A stretch of DNA of 64,000 nucleotides. It comes from Kaistella haifensis DSM 19056 (GTDB lineage Bacteria > Bacteroidota > Bacteroidia > Flavobacteriales > Weeksellaceae). Under the pieces are notes generated by a model, which did not search any database, was not told the origin of the DNA, and was given only the letters and a program-made list of their open reading frames with translations. Below are positions 8,501 to 16,960 of the stretch, in pieces (position 1 is the first letter of the stretch; every line of letters begins with the position of its first letter). The stretch lies in NCBI RefSeq assembly GCF_000735695.2, contig NZ_JASZ02000002.1, positions 169,945-233,944 of the forward strand, given 5' to 3'. Made by a program: the position numbers and the translations under genes.

Positions 8501-9065
8501 CTGTTCCTGCAGCAGGAGAGTACGGCTGTATGGTGTAACCTTTGTACAGTAATTTTTTGTCGTAAAGTTGCTTCAAAAGCCACCAAACGGTTTCCATATA
8601 TTTCGGTTCATAGGTAATATAAGGATCTTCGAGATCTACCCAATAACCGATTTTTTCAGTCAAATCGTTCCAAACATCGGTGTAGCGCATCACCGCGTTT
8701 CTACAAGCCTGATTGTATTCTTCGACCGAAATTTTCTTCCCGATGTCTTCTTTGGTGATGCCCAATTCTTTCTCAACGCCCAATTCTATTGGTAAACCGT
8801 GAGTATCCCAACCAGCTTTTCGAAAAACTTGTTTTCCGTTTTGGGTTTGGTATCGGCAGAAAATATCTTTCAGCGCTCTTGCCATCACGTGGTGAATTCC
8901 CGGCATTCCGTTTGCGGAAGGTGGTCCTTCGTAGAACACATATTCCGGTTTTCCGGCGCGGGTTTCTACTGATTTCTTAAAGGTTTCGTGAGTATTCCAA
9001 AATTTTGAAACTTCATCAGCAATCGCCGTGAGGTCTAGATTTTTATATTCGGTAAACTTATTCAT
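5532..9065 (-). CDS. ileS: Isoleucine--tRNA ligase
   Basis: A class Ia synthetase of 1177 residues, charging tRNA-Ile and editing misactivated valine. The HIGH-like motif is GIHH at residues 56-59 within YEGPPSANGMPGIHHV. The editing domain includes LAWTTTPWTLPSNTALAVG and the KMSKR motif lies at about 729-733. The anticodon-binding domain follows (VPFFMD-type helices around NNFVNDNLSNWYVRLCRRRFW), then a C-terminal extension instead of the zinc finger, as in the eukaryote-like IleS type. Between VAQFKVKK and ILAWTTTPW there is a segment about 40 residues longer than I expect (residues about 217-265), polar and rich in Asn, Gln and Lys. It probably heads the operon that continues into the DksA-like gene and lspA. 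Confidence 0.97.
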   Translation of the reverse strand: MNKFTEYKNLDLTAIADEVSKFWNTHETFKKSVETRAGKPEYVFYEGPPSANGMPGIHHVMARALKDIFCRYQTQNGKQVFRKAGWDTHGLPIELGVEKELGITKEDIGKKISVEEYNQACRNAVMRYTDVWNDLTEKIGYWVDLEDPYITYEPKYMETVWWLLKQLYDKKLLYKGYTIQPYSPAAGTGLSSHELNQPGTYRDVSDTTVVAQFKVKKLSDALRSKISNPGSKINTDEIAGATCGGVNHWAEFDKENQEPNNKNQGPIHILAWTTTPWTLPSNTALAVGRDIEYVLVKTFNQYTFEPINIILAKVLLEKNFGKKYAVGTDEDFQNYTAESKVIPYQILAEFTGEDLAGTEYEQLIPWFLPAENPESSEAYLDRREKNAFRVIIGDFVTTEDGTGIVHIAPTFGADDARVAKENGISPMLTKDENDNLVPLVDLQGKFIKGGNTPELFAGKYIKNEYYNAGTAPEKSWDVELAILLKTENKAFKVEKYVHSYPHCWRTDKPVLYYPLDSWFVKMTAVKNRLVELNETINWKPKSTGEGRFANWLENVNDWNLSRSRYWGIPLPIWRSEDLKEEIIIGSVEELMNEIQKSIEAGLMKTNPFEGFETGNMSEENYAKIDLHKNIVDEIILVSDSGKPMKRESDLIDVWFDSGSMPYAQLHYPFENKELIDNKKAFPADFIAEGVDQTRGWFYTLHAIGTSVFDSVAYKNVMSNGLVLDKNGQKMSKRLGNAVDPFETLKKYGPDATRWYMISNANPWENLKFDVEGIDEVRRKFFGTLYNTYSFFALYANVDEFNYSEKDIENRPEIDRWILSELNLLVKDVTEFYNDYEPTKVARAINNFVNDNLSNWYVRLCRRRFWKGDYTEDKISAYQTLYTCLETIAKISAPIAPFFMDQLFQDLNKITGKDEAESVHLTNFPVADESLIDQDLVEKTHLAQQITSMVFSLRKKENIKVRQPLQKVMIPVLDPKTEAQIVAVPELIKQEVNVKELVLINADEASHLIVKQIKPNFKTLGSRLGKDMKTVGAAITNLTSAEIADLEKDGKMTIQGYEITTDDVEIFTKDIPGWTVANEGKMTVALDLTITDDLKAEGIAREFINRVQNIRKDKDFELTDRISIELEANSPFEKELINNRAYISEEVLSDKIEIVNSLSNFDEIEIDDVKFKLLVNKV

Positions 9066-9134
9066 TTTCAGTCAGTTCTATAAGGATGATCTTGGTTTCA
9101 TTAAGTTTGCGAATATAATAAATTTTAGTTAATT

Positions 9135-10610
9135 TTAAGCGTATTTATTTCCTAAATATCGGGGCGTGGGTATGGAAATTAGTATTATGGTTCCAGTTGG
9201 GATATCGTTTTCATATAAATCAATATATTGAAGTTTATATCCTTCGTTGTTAAAATAATTTTTAAGCATTTCTGCTGCTATTTCTGTGCCTAGCGATTTG
9301 GTTTTGTTTTTAATGATCGATTTTCTTTTTCCGGCCTCCTCTCTTCCTATTCCGTTATCGGAAATAGAGATTTCAACAGCTTGATCTTTTACCGATACAT
9401 TAACCGAAATTTTTTTGTCATCCACGGTCGCCACGCCATGTATAATAGCGTTTTCAATGAAAGGCTGCAGTACCATTGGTGGCAATTTTACAATGTCCAC
9501 ATCGATTTCCGGCGCGATATTAATGGAGAACTGAATGTGATTGTGAAATCGCAAGTTTTCGATATCAACGTAGAGCTGCAATGTTTGAAGTTCCTGCGAA
9601 AGCGTAAACTCTTTTTCTTTAGATGCTAAAAGAATGGTTCTGATAATTTTTGAAAATTTGGTCAAGTAATCCACCGCGTTTTGCGTGTCGTTTTCCAGGA
9701 TATAATATTTTATTGAATTTAAAGCATTGAAAATAAAATGCGGATTCATCTGGCTTTGAAGTACAGAGAGTTTCAAGTCTGAAATTTCCTGCAGATACTT
9801 TATTTTCTCATTGTCGATGATGAGTCTTTTTTCGTTATCTCTGTTTATTTCGTCTTTCAGCATTTCATTTTTTTGTAATTGTGCGATGAAATTCTGCTGA
9901 AAAGCTACTTTGTCCTGGTAATTCATCCTTTGTTTGTGTCCCAATGCGAAAGAGAAAGCCATATTTTCGATTAAAAGTCCAAGGAAAAATATAAAATCGC
10001 CCATTTTTCTGCTTAAGTCAATGCCAGGAAGCTGCCTCACCGTTTTGTCCCCTATTACGGAACAAGCAAATAAGATCAGACCGTCAAAAACGATATAATA
10101 TTTGAGATCATTGTGGACTTTCGAAAGGATGTAAAAAGAAATCACCGTTTGGATGGTCACTAGATAAATGAAAACATTTTTAAAGGAATTGAAAAACCCA
10201 TCATAACCTAGGAAATAATGTAGGAAAAGACTAAGAAACGCTATGAAAATTATTACAAAAACCGGCAGAACAATAATCCTGTACCAATTTATGCTAATCT
10301 TTTTGATGTTAAGAAATTCTGTAAATAAGAAAAAATAAATACAGTTGAAAATAATGGTAAAGAAATCTTTGGTAAAATGGTCCAGGTTCAGCGTTTCCGA
10401 AATCGACTTTGCGAAACCGCTTTCTGCCATAGGCATATAGGCAACAAATGAAAAAAAAGTGTAAGCGCTGTATAAAAGGTAGGCGCGATCCCTGTTCTGA
10501 AAAAACATGACGAGATGAAATACAGAAAGCAGCAATATCCCACCTAATACCACATACAATATACTGTTGTAGGCGTCGCGCTCTACAATCGAACTTAGGG
10601 AATCATACAT
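9135..10610 (-). CDS. LytS/YehU-type sensor histidine kinase, orphan
   Basis: A 491-residue membrane kinase. The N-terminal half has about seven hydrophobic segments (residues about 10-240), resembling the 7TM-DISM sensor. A coiled coil follows (EMLKDEINRDNEKRLIIDNE), then the PF06580 kinase domain with the phosphorylated His in QMNPHFIFNALNS (His about 291), and an ATP-binding domain with MVLQPFIENAIIHG and ISDNGIGREEAG. The frame opens at 10631 with TTG, but that codon lies in a TATTTTTG element, so I take ATG 10610. No LytTR response-regulator gene lies nearby, although this class usually has one. The signal sensed is unknown. Confidence 0.88.
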   Translation of the reverse strand: MYDSLSSIVERDAYNSILYVVLGGILLLSVFHLVMFFQNRDRAYLLYSAYTFFSFVAYMPMAESGFAKSISETLNLDHFTKDFFTIIFNCIYFFLFTEFLNIKKISINWYRIIVLPVFVIIFIAFLSLFLHYFLGYDGFFNSFKNVFIYLVTIQTVISFYILSKVHNDLKYYIVFDGLILFACSVIGDKTVRQLPGIDLSRKMGDFIFFLGLLIENMAFSFALGHKQRMNYQDKVAFQQNFIAQLQKNEMLKDEINRDNEKRLIIDNEKIKYLQEISDLKLSVLQSQMNPHFIFNALNSIKYYILENDTQNAVDYLTKFSKIIRTILLASKEKEFTLSQELQTLQLYVDIENLRFHNHIQFSINIAPEIDVDIVKLPPMVLQPFIENAIIHGVATVDDKKISVNVSVKDQAVEISISDNGIGREEAGKRKSIIKNKTKSLGTEIAAEMLKNYFNNEGYKLQYIDLYENDIPTGTIILISIPTPRYLGNKYA

Positions 10611-10628
10611 GGCGCGGATGATTTTTTC

Positions 10629-10636
10629 CAAAAATA
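10629..10636 (-). promoter_or_regulatory. -7 element TATTTTTG of the sensor kinase gene
   Basis: A perfect TAnnTTTG match on the minus strand, 18 bases before ATG 10610. No clear -33 TTG was seen. Confidence 0.5.
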
Positions 10637-10795
10637 GGTATTTAAATCATAATTGTGATAATAAATACAGTTTTTTATGAATGAAACTGCTTATTTTTTG
10701 TTGAAAATTGTTGCATATTGATTATAAATAAAGAAAATCATTTTGAATTTACGTGCTAAAAATGAGCGTTAAAATTTTCATTAAAAAAAAACTTC

Positions 10796-10803
10796 TACTT
10801 TTG
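10796..10803 (+). promoter_or_regulatory. -7 element TACTTTTG of topA
   Basis: A perfect TAnnTTTG match 14 bases before ATG 10818. The two promoters at 10629-10636 and here drive divergent genes. Confidence 0.6.
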
Positions 10804-10817
10804 CAAAAATTTTCTTG

Positions 10818-13376
10818 ATGTCAAAAAATCTAGTCATTGTAGAGTCTCCTGCAAAAGCGAAAACCATTCAAAAGTATTTAGGGAAAGATTTTGAAGTGAA
10901 ATCCAGTTTCGGGCATATCCGAGATTTACCTAAAAAAGGAATGGGAATCAACTTAGCTACGTTCACCCCCGAATATGAAGTTTCTCCTGATAAAAAGAAA
11001 TTGGTTGCCGAACTGAAAGCAGCAGTAAAAAAAACCGACATGGTTTGGCTAGCTTCCGATGAAGATCGCGAAGGTGAAGCAATTGCGTGGCATCTTGCTC
11101 AAGAATTAAAATTAAAAGATGAAAATACGAAAAGAATCGTTTTTCATGAAATTACCAAAAATGCTATTTTAAAAGCAGTTGAAAATCCACGAAAAATTGA
11201 CCAAAATTTAGTGGATGCGCAACAAGCGAGAAGAATTTTGGATCGGGTTGTTGGGTTTGAAATGTCGCCTGTTCTTTGGAAAAAAGTAAAACCAGGACTT
11301 TCTGCCGGTCGAGTACAATCTGTCGCAGTGCGTTTGGTGGTGGAACGAGAACTGGAAATAAGAGCCTTTGAGCCCAAATCGAGTTTTAAGGTAGAGGGTG
11401 TTTTCTTAAATGAAAATCAGCAGGAAATTGCCGCAAAACTGAAAAAAGATTTTGCTAAAGAAAAGGACGCGGAAGATTTTCTTCTTCAATCCCAAAACAC
11501 AGAATTCCAAGTTCTGAATGTAGAAACAAAACCAGGAACGCGTTCTGCATCAGCGCCTTTCACAACATCTACTTTGCAACAGGAAGCGAGTAATCGCCTT
11601 GGATATGGAGTGACCACCACGATGAGAGTTGCGCAAAGATTGTACGAAGAAGGGTACATTACCTATATGAGAACCGATTCCGTGAACCTTTCTCAAGATG
11701 CGATCAACGCGGCGAAATCCTATATCGTTTCGGAATTTGGTGATGAATATTCGAATCCGCGAAATTTCACCACAAAATCAGCATCTGCACAAGAAGCGCA
11801 CGAGGCGATTCGTCCGACCGATTTTTCGGTGAAAAAAATTGGCGATGAACAACTTAATAAATTATATCAATTAATTTATAAGAGGACATTGGCTAGCCAA
11901 ATGGCGAATGCCAAAATTGAAAAAACCGTTATCGAAATTGGAAATCCGAAACTTCCCCAACATTTCGAAGCGCAAGGTGAAGTCATAGTTTTCGATGGTT
12001 TCCTTAAAGTGTACGGAATTACCAAAACTGAAGATGACGACGAAGAAAACAACGAAAAGCTTTTGCCGAAAGTGAAAATCGGTGAAGTTTTAAATTATAA
12101 AAAAATAGAAGCCACAGAAAAATTTACCAAACCTTCCGCTCGATATACCGAAGCAGGATTGGTGAAAAAACTCGAAGAATTGGGAATCGGAAGACCTTCA
12201 ACTTATGCGCCTACCATTCAGACGATTCAGAACCGTGAGTATGTGGATAAAAGAGAAATTCAGCCGCAGGAAAGAGAGATTATGAAGATTTCTTTGGGTA
12301 AATCCGGTGTGAAAAAACAAGTGATTACCGAAAAATTTGGTGGCGACAAGAATAAATTTGTTCCCACTGACATCGGCGAAGTAGTGAATGAATTTTTAAC
12401 GCAAAATTTTGCAGAAATTTTAGACTATGGTTTTACCGCTAAAGTAGAACAGGATTTTGATGATATCGCGAACGGATCTGAGAAATGGAAAGACGTTTTA
12501 CAGAATTTCTACAAAGATTTCCACCCGAAAATTGAAGATGTTGAAGAACACGCGGAAAGAGCTAATGGAGAAAGAATTTTAGGAGTAGATCCGAAAACCG
12601 GCAAAAACGTAATCACCAGAATTGGAAGGTTCGGTCCGATGGTACAAATTGGCGAACAAGACGATGAAGAAAAACCAATTTTCGCAAGTTTGATGGCCTC
12701 GCAAAATATCGCTACAATTACTCTGGAAGAGGCTTTGGAATTGTTCAAGGTTCCGTTTGATTTAAAAGAGTATGATGGGCTCCCGGTTTCTGTGGGAGTT
12801 GGTAGGTTCGGGCCGTATGTGAAATGGGGAGATACGTTCATCAGCATACCTCGAGGTGAAGAACCACTTTCGATTACTCAGGAAAGAGCAGAAGAAATTA
12901 TTAACGAGAAAAAAATCGCGGATGCGCCAATCGCTACTTACAAAGGCGAGCCGGTAACCAAAGGAACCGGAAGATTTGGGCCGTTTATTAAATATCAGTC
13001 TCTTTTCATCAATGTTCCGAAGCGTTATGATTTCGATAATCTTTCTCAAAATGACATCAACGAACTGATCGAGGCGAAGCTAGAAAAAGAAGCCAATCGC
13101 TACATTCAGCAGTGGGAAAATGAAAAAATTTCTATTGAAAACGGAAGATGGGGACCTTTCATCAAATTCGGGAAAGCGATGTTTAAAATTCCGAAAAACA
13201 AGAAAGATGAAAAATATACCACTGAAGAATTGGCAGAAGTTTCTTTGGATGAGGTAAAAAAATGGATTACCGCCCAGGATAAAAATGCTTTCAAAGAAAA
13301 GCCGAAAAAAGCCGCTCCCAAAAAAGCAACTCCCAAGAAAGCTGCAGCCAAAAAACCGGTCGCGAAGAAGAAATAA
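10818..13376 (+). CDS. topA: DNA topoisomerase I
   Basis: A type IA topoisomerase of 852 residues that relaxes negative supercoils. The Toprim domain is at the N terminus (NLVIVESPAKAKTIQKYLG ... LASDEDREGEAIAWHL). The catalytic Tyr is at about residue 283 in GYITYMRTDS, followed by a HEAIRPT motif. After residue 580 there are four copies of a GRFGP/GRWGP-type repeat (NGERILGVDPKTGKNVITRI; VSVGVGRFGPYVKW; TKGTGRFGPFIKY; IENGRWGPFIKFG) in place of the classical Cys4 zinc fingers. The end is a Lys/Ala/Pro tail (KKAAPKKATPKKAAAKK) that would bind DNA. I start at ATG 10818 rather than TTG 10815. A terminator follows. Confidence 0.97.
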   Translation: MSKNLVIVESPAKAKTIQKYLGKDFEVKSSFGHIRDLPKKGMGINLATFTPEYEVSPDKKKLVAELKAAVKKTDMVWLASDEDREGEAIAWHLAQELKLKDENTKRIVFHEITKNAILKAVENPRKIDQNLVDAQQARRILDRVVGFEMSPVLWKKVKPGLSAGRVQSVAVRLVVERELEIRAFEPKSSFKVEGVFLNENQQEIAAKLKKDFAKEKDAEDFLLQSQNTEFQVLNVETKPGTRSASAPFTTSTLQQEASNRLGYGVTTTMRVAQRLYEEGYITYMRTDSVNLSQDAINAAKSYIVSEFGDEYSNPRNFTTKSASAQEAHEAIRPTDFSVKKIGDEQLNKLYQLIYKRTLASQMANAKIEKTVIEIGNPKLPQHFEAQGEVIVFDGFLKVYGITKTEDDDEENNEKLLPKVKIGEVLNYKKIEATEKFTKPSARYTEAGLVKKLEELGIGRPSTYAPTIQTIQNREYVDKREIQPQEREIMKISLGKSGVKKQVITEKFGGDKNKFVPTDIGEVVNEFLTQNFAEILDYGFTAKVEQDFDDIANGSEKWKDVLQNFYKDFHPKIEDVEEHAERANGERILGVDPKTGKNVITRIGRFGPMVQIGEQDDEEKPIFASLMASQNIATITLEEALELFKVPFDLKEYDGLPVSVGVGRFGPYVKWGDTFISIPRGEEPLSITQERAEEIINEKKIADAPIATYKGEPVTKGTGRFGPFIKYQSLFINVPKRYDFDNLSQNDINELIEAKLEKEANRYIQQWENEKISIENGRWGPFIKFGKAMFKIPKNKKDEKYTTEELAEVSLDEVKKWITAQDKNAFKEKPKKAAPKKATPKKAAAKKPVAKKK

Positions 13377-13400
13377 TTAGCGTTTTATTGTAAATATCTT

Positions 13401-13434
13401 AAACTTGTCATTTTATTAATGACAAGTTTTTTTT
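13401..13434 (+). terminator. Rho-independent terminator of topA
   Basis: A perfect 12-bp stem (AAACTTGTCATT with its complement) with a 5-base loop is followed by a T run. Confidence 0.9.
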
Positions 13435-13807
13435 ATTTTGAATAAAAATGTCATAATTCGCTGTATTTCTGATGTTAAGAGATTGTAAATGTTATAAAAT
13501 TCGGTGTTTTCAATAGTTTGCCGTGCTTGAGTTAAAATTTTTAATCAAACTTTTGATTTTGTAGTTTTTTAATAAATCGCCTTTGTAGCTGGTATTTGGC
13601 TTAAAGACATCATGGTTTCTACCATTGAAAATATTTTAATAAAAATGTTAATTTATTTGAATATCAGTAAATTATGATTTTTTACGCTACTTTTTATTAT
13701 TTTTGCAGCGCACAAATGATCCTCCAAACACAAATGATTTAGAAGAATTTATCACACAAACGATGTTAAAAAATTTACAGTATTAACCTTGTAAATTTAT
13801 TTAACGA
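13435..13807. other. AT-rich intergenic region upstream of the T9SS protein gene
   Basis: About 370 bases with no plausible gene. It holds a -7 element at 13698-13705, a 10-base direct repeat CACAAATGAT at 13711-13720 and 13729-13738 inside the probable leader, and a short stem with a two-base loop at 13543-13558. I see no tRNA, small RNA or riboswitch pattern. Confidence 0.5.
13698..13705 (+). promoter_or_regulatory. -7 element TATTTTTG of the T9SS protein gene
   Basis: A perfect TAnnTTTG match followed by GC, about 100 bases before ATG 13808. It gives an unusually long leader for this window. Confidence 0.5.
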
Positions 13808-16800
13808 ATGATAAAAATTAATGTCTTAGTATTGTGTTGTTTGGCAGGCTTGGCGTATTCGCAAACTCAGAACTATTCTAAAGCTCCAAACAGTTATATC
13901 TACGACTTAGAACTCGCCAAATCCCAGAATTATGGGGGAATAGAGATTCCGGTTAAAAAGGCCTATGAAATGTGGGCGAATTATGAGTATTTGAAAACCA
14001 ACGGATCGGCAACTCCGATTCCTCAAGGAAGTCAAACTGCATCGTTGTACTGGGAAGATGTTCCCCGACTAATCGAAAACGTAACTATTGTGCCTGGAGA
14101 AAATTCTTCTTCTTCTAAAATTAAAGTGGAAGTGAACAAGGCTAAAGGAAAAGGTAATGCTGTAGTTGCTTTCAAAGTGGATGGTACCATTTACTGGAGT
14201 TGGCATATTTGGGTAACCGATAACCCTGAAAATGGAATTGCATACTCTCAAGGAACTGAAACTGATATTGATGGAAATCCGATAACCGTTCAGTATATGG
14301 ATAGAAATTTGGGAGCAGTAAGTGGTAGTTTTCTTGAAAATGATTGGCAAAAATCCGGAGGATTAATGTATGAATGGGGCCGCAAAGATCCGTTTCCGCC
14401 ATTGGTTTACAAAGACAATAGTTTCTATGAAATCTCCGGCGAAGTTGGGGTTTTGAAGCATATACAGATTGATCAGATCAATACAATTCCTGTTCAGGTA
14501 AGACCTTATAATCAAATAGAGAAAAATATTCAGTATGCGGTAAATAATCCCCTAAATTATATCATTAATACTGAAGCTACCGGAAATTGGTTTTCAAGTA
14601 GCAGATATAAAATTGCGGGAGGAACTTACGATTATGTCACATGGGATTTATGGTCGGATAATGCAAAGGGGAAATATAGCCATGCAAACAGTTCGAATAC
14701 AGCGGTTAGAATGGACAGCCGATCTTATGAATTAAAATCCGAAATGGATCCTTGTCCGAACGGATGGCGTATCCCTTCTTATTATGGGCGCGAAGCGTCG
14801 GTGAATAACTTGGTATTTTTCGGAAACAAAGACTGGAATAATGACGATATTAATCCCACAAAAAGCCAGCTTTTCCCGGACGCTATCAATCCGAATTTAA
14901 ATGGAATTAAAGTATATCCTGGTTTGGGAATGGATTTTACCAACGCACAATCCGGAAACCGAAATTTAGGACTTCTGAGTATTTCAGGTGCTTATGTTTT
15001 TTATCCCAACTCGGTTTCTCCGAACGCACCAGTGGGAGTCAATTTTCAGGATACAACAGCCAATGGAGGTTTGTGGAGTGCAACATTCGGGTACGATGGA
15101 GCGCGGATTTTTTCAATGATTTCAGATCCGGTTACAACGCAGACTTCAGTGGGACTCCATGCGATCTATAACCATCAAACCAATCCTACCAAAGCAGGAA
15201 ATGCAGTGAAATGTATGAGAGATCCGAATATGAGCAAAATCGGAGATTTCGCAACACAATATTTTATCAACCAGAAAGAAGATTTCCAAACCGGTTTAAA
15301 CAATCCTAATTCTTACGTTCTGGTAAACCAAAGTAATCTGCAAATTCCTGTGAGTAAAGCGTTTTCGGTGTACAACCAAATTCTTACCGATCATGAAATG
15401 CCTGATTACAACAATTTGGTGGCTAAAGTGAACTGGAGCACCAATGCTCAATTGGTTACCGGGATTTCTTTAATTAAAAACACTATCGACGCAAGAAATT
15501 CGGTGATTAATATTCAATTGAATTCAAACGAATCCGGCAACGCAGTAATTTCCCTTCATAACGGAAGCAAGGAGGATCCTGTTCTATGGAGTTGGCATAT
15601 TTGGGTACCAATAAGTGATCCTACAATTAATACTGTTACTTACATTACAGAGGATCCGGTAGCGGTAGCATATAATTTTGTAAATCCTACTACCAGTAAA
15701 CTTCCTCCATTAAAAACCGTTTTTATGGATCGAAATTTAGGTGCGGAAAGCAATAATTTAAACTCTGGTTTAGCCAATGGTTTACATTATCAATGGGGAA
15801 GAAAAGATCCGTTGCCAAACTTCTTGGGAACAAACAAACAAAATATTTATCTTGATAGTGGAGTTTCCCAAAAAACGATCAATGGGACAAATTACGAAGC
15901 TAATTATACAGTGAACTACGATATTTACAGCTCCAATAATTCTATTTATCATAAAAAAATAAGAGCGCATATTAAATATTCCGTAGAAAATCCACTTTCT
16001 TTCATGTATCATAATGTTTTGGGAATGCTTTATGATGGTGGAAATCACGCCGCGAATGATTTAACAAAAATCAATGATTGGGTTTCTGATGACAGAGCCG
16101 ATGCCGAAAATCGTTGGGGACACGGAACGGAAAAATCACCCTTCGATCCTTGTCCCGAAGGTTGGCGAGTTCCCGATGTTTCACTTACCAATTTGTACTC
16201 AGGTTCTAAAGGAAATTCACCCTGGTACAACGGTTCTCATACTGATGCTTATGGAAAACCTGGTGTAATTCAAGATCAATGGCATGATGTGAATACGTAT
16301 TACGGAGGGACAACTGACAGTAGCAACGGATGGAAATTTGAAACTTCTTCTTTCCAAATTGGAAATTTCCCTAAAGACGGAATCCGCGGAGAATTGGGAT
16401 CCAATAAAATCTCTATGGAAAGATCCGGTGTGTGGACCGCTTCGTTAGCAGATATGAACACAGGTTTTGCGCTGGCAATGGAATTTAAGGGAAGCAAGAT
16501 GCAAACTGCAACCGGTGCTTATCCGCAAGCCGCAATGAGTGTGAGATGCGCTAAAGACGAAAAAAGACTTCTGGGAGCTCCAGTGGTTAGGGATTCAGGA
16601 ACATTGGATACCGGATACGACAATATTCCAAAGCCGAAAACCGCAGATTTACAAACTTATCCGAGTCCTTTTAAAGACGAGTTTTACATCAATAGTCCGA
16701 ATGCTGAACAATTTGAAATTTACGACATCAGCGGAAAACTTGTTCAAAGCGGCAAGGTGAATTCCGGAAAAGTTTCCGCACCGAAACTGCAAAAAGGTTT

Positions 16801-16864
16801 CTATCTCGTAAAAATCATCATGGAAAATGGTGAAGCGGTAACCAAGAAAATCATCAAAGAATAA
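13808..16864 (+). CDS. Large secreted protein with two homologous halves and a T9SS type A sorting domain
   Basis: A 1018-residue extracellular protein. A signal peptide is at residues 1-18 (ending LAYS-QTQ). Two homologous units follow, about 25-475 and 480-915. Each has, in the same order, WSWHIWV (130 and 594), MDRNLGA (about 164 and 642), WGRKDP and DPCPxGWRxP (about 314 and 780), and each ends with a Cys-containing VRCAKD/VKCMRDP segment. These motifs resemble the Fibrobacter succinogenes major paralogous domain found in Bacteroidota surface proteins. Residues about 945-1018 (YPSPFKDEFYI ... QKGFYLVKI ... KKIIKE) form a type A sorting domain, so the protein should leave through the PorSS/T9SS system and be attached to the surface. 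Its ligand or enzymatic activity is unknown. A terminator follows. Confidence 0.85.
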   Translation: MIKINVLVLCCLAGLAYSQTQNYSKAPNSYIYDLELAKSQNYGGIEIPVKKAYEMWANYEYLKTNGSATPIPQGSQTASLYWEDVPRLIENVTIVPGENSSSSKIKVEVNKAKGKGNAVVAFKVDGTIYWSWHIWVTDNPENGIAYSQGTETDIDGNPITVQYMDRNLGAVSGSFLENDWQKSGGLMYEWGRKDPFPPLVYKDNSFYEISGEVGVLKHIQIDQINTIPVQVRPYNQIEKNIQYAVNNPLNYIINTEATGNWFSSSRYKIAGGTYDYVTWDLWSDNAKGKYSHANSSNTAVRMDSRSYELKSEMDPCPNGWRIPSYYGREASVNNLVFFGNKDWNNDDINPTKSQLFPDAINPNLNGIKVYPGLGMDFTNAQSGNRNLGLLSISGAYVFYPNSVSPNAPVGVNFQDTTANGGLWSATFGYDGARIFSMISDPVTTQTSVGLHAIYNHQTNPTKAGNAVKCMRDPNMSKIGDFATQYFINQKEDFQTGLNNPNSYVLVNQSNLQIPVSKAFSVYNQILTDHEMPDYNNLVAKVNWSTNAQLVTGISLIKNTIDARNSVINIQLNSNESGNAVISLHNGSKEDPVLWSWHIWVPISDPTINTVTYITEDPVAVAYNFVNPTTSKLPPLKTVFMDRNLGAESNNLNSGLANGLHYQWGRKDPLPNFLGTNKQNIYLDSGVSQKTINGTNYEANYTVNYDIYSSNNSIYHKKIRAHIKYSVENPLSFMYHNVLGMLYDGGNHAANDLTKINDWVSDDRADAENRWGHGTEKSPFDPCPEGWRVPDVSLTNLYSGSKGNSPWYNGSHTDAYGKPGVIQDQWHDVNTYYGGTTDSSNGWKFETSSFQIGNFPKDGIRGELGSNKISMERSGVWTASLADMNTGFALAMEFKGSKMQTATGAYPQAAMSVRCAKDEKRLLGAPVVRDSGTLDTGYDNIPKPKTADLQTYPSPFKDEFYINSPNAEQFEIYDISGKLVQSGKVNSGKVSAPKLQKGFYLVKIIMENGEAVTKKIIKE
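14195..15607 (+). repeat. Internal duplication in the T9SS protein gene
   Basis: The WSWHIWV coding segment occurs twice with 21 identical bases (14195-14215 and 15587-15607), 1392 bases apart, although the surrounding repeats have diverged at most positions. The protein-level repeat spans most of the gene. Confidence 0.7.
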
Positions 16865-16886
16865 GTTATTTCGAACTTTACCTCAT

Positions 16887-16914
16887 AGCACAATCTTTTG
16901 GTTGTGCTTTTTTT
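16887..16914 (+). terminator. Rho-independent terminator of the T9SS protein gene
   Basis: The stem AGCACAA/TTGTGCT with an 8-base loop is followed by seven T. It lies 23 bases after the stop. Confidence 0.85.
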
Positions 16915-16916
16915 GT

Positions 16917-16924
16917 TACTTTTG
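16917..16924 (+). promoter_or_regulatory. -7 element TACTTTTG of the arginase-fold gene
   Basis: A perfect TAnnTTTG match directly after the preceding terminator. It lies within a longer open frame and so supports the start at 16961. Confidence 0.55.
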
Positions 16925-16960
16925 TTTCATTTTCATTTAATACAAATTATTTTCTCAGAT

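Noticed and set aside
13543..13558. Inverted repeat AATCAAA/TTTGATT
   Set aside because: The loop is only two bases, and no T run follows; it is expected by chance in such AT-rich DNA.
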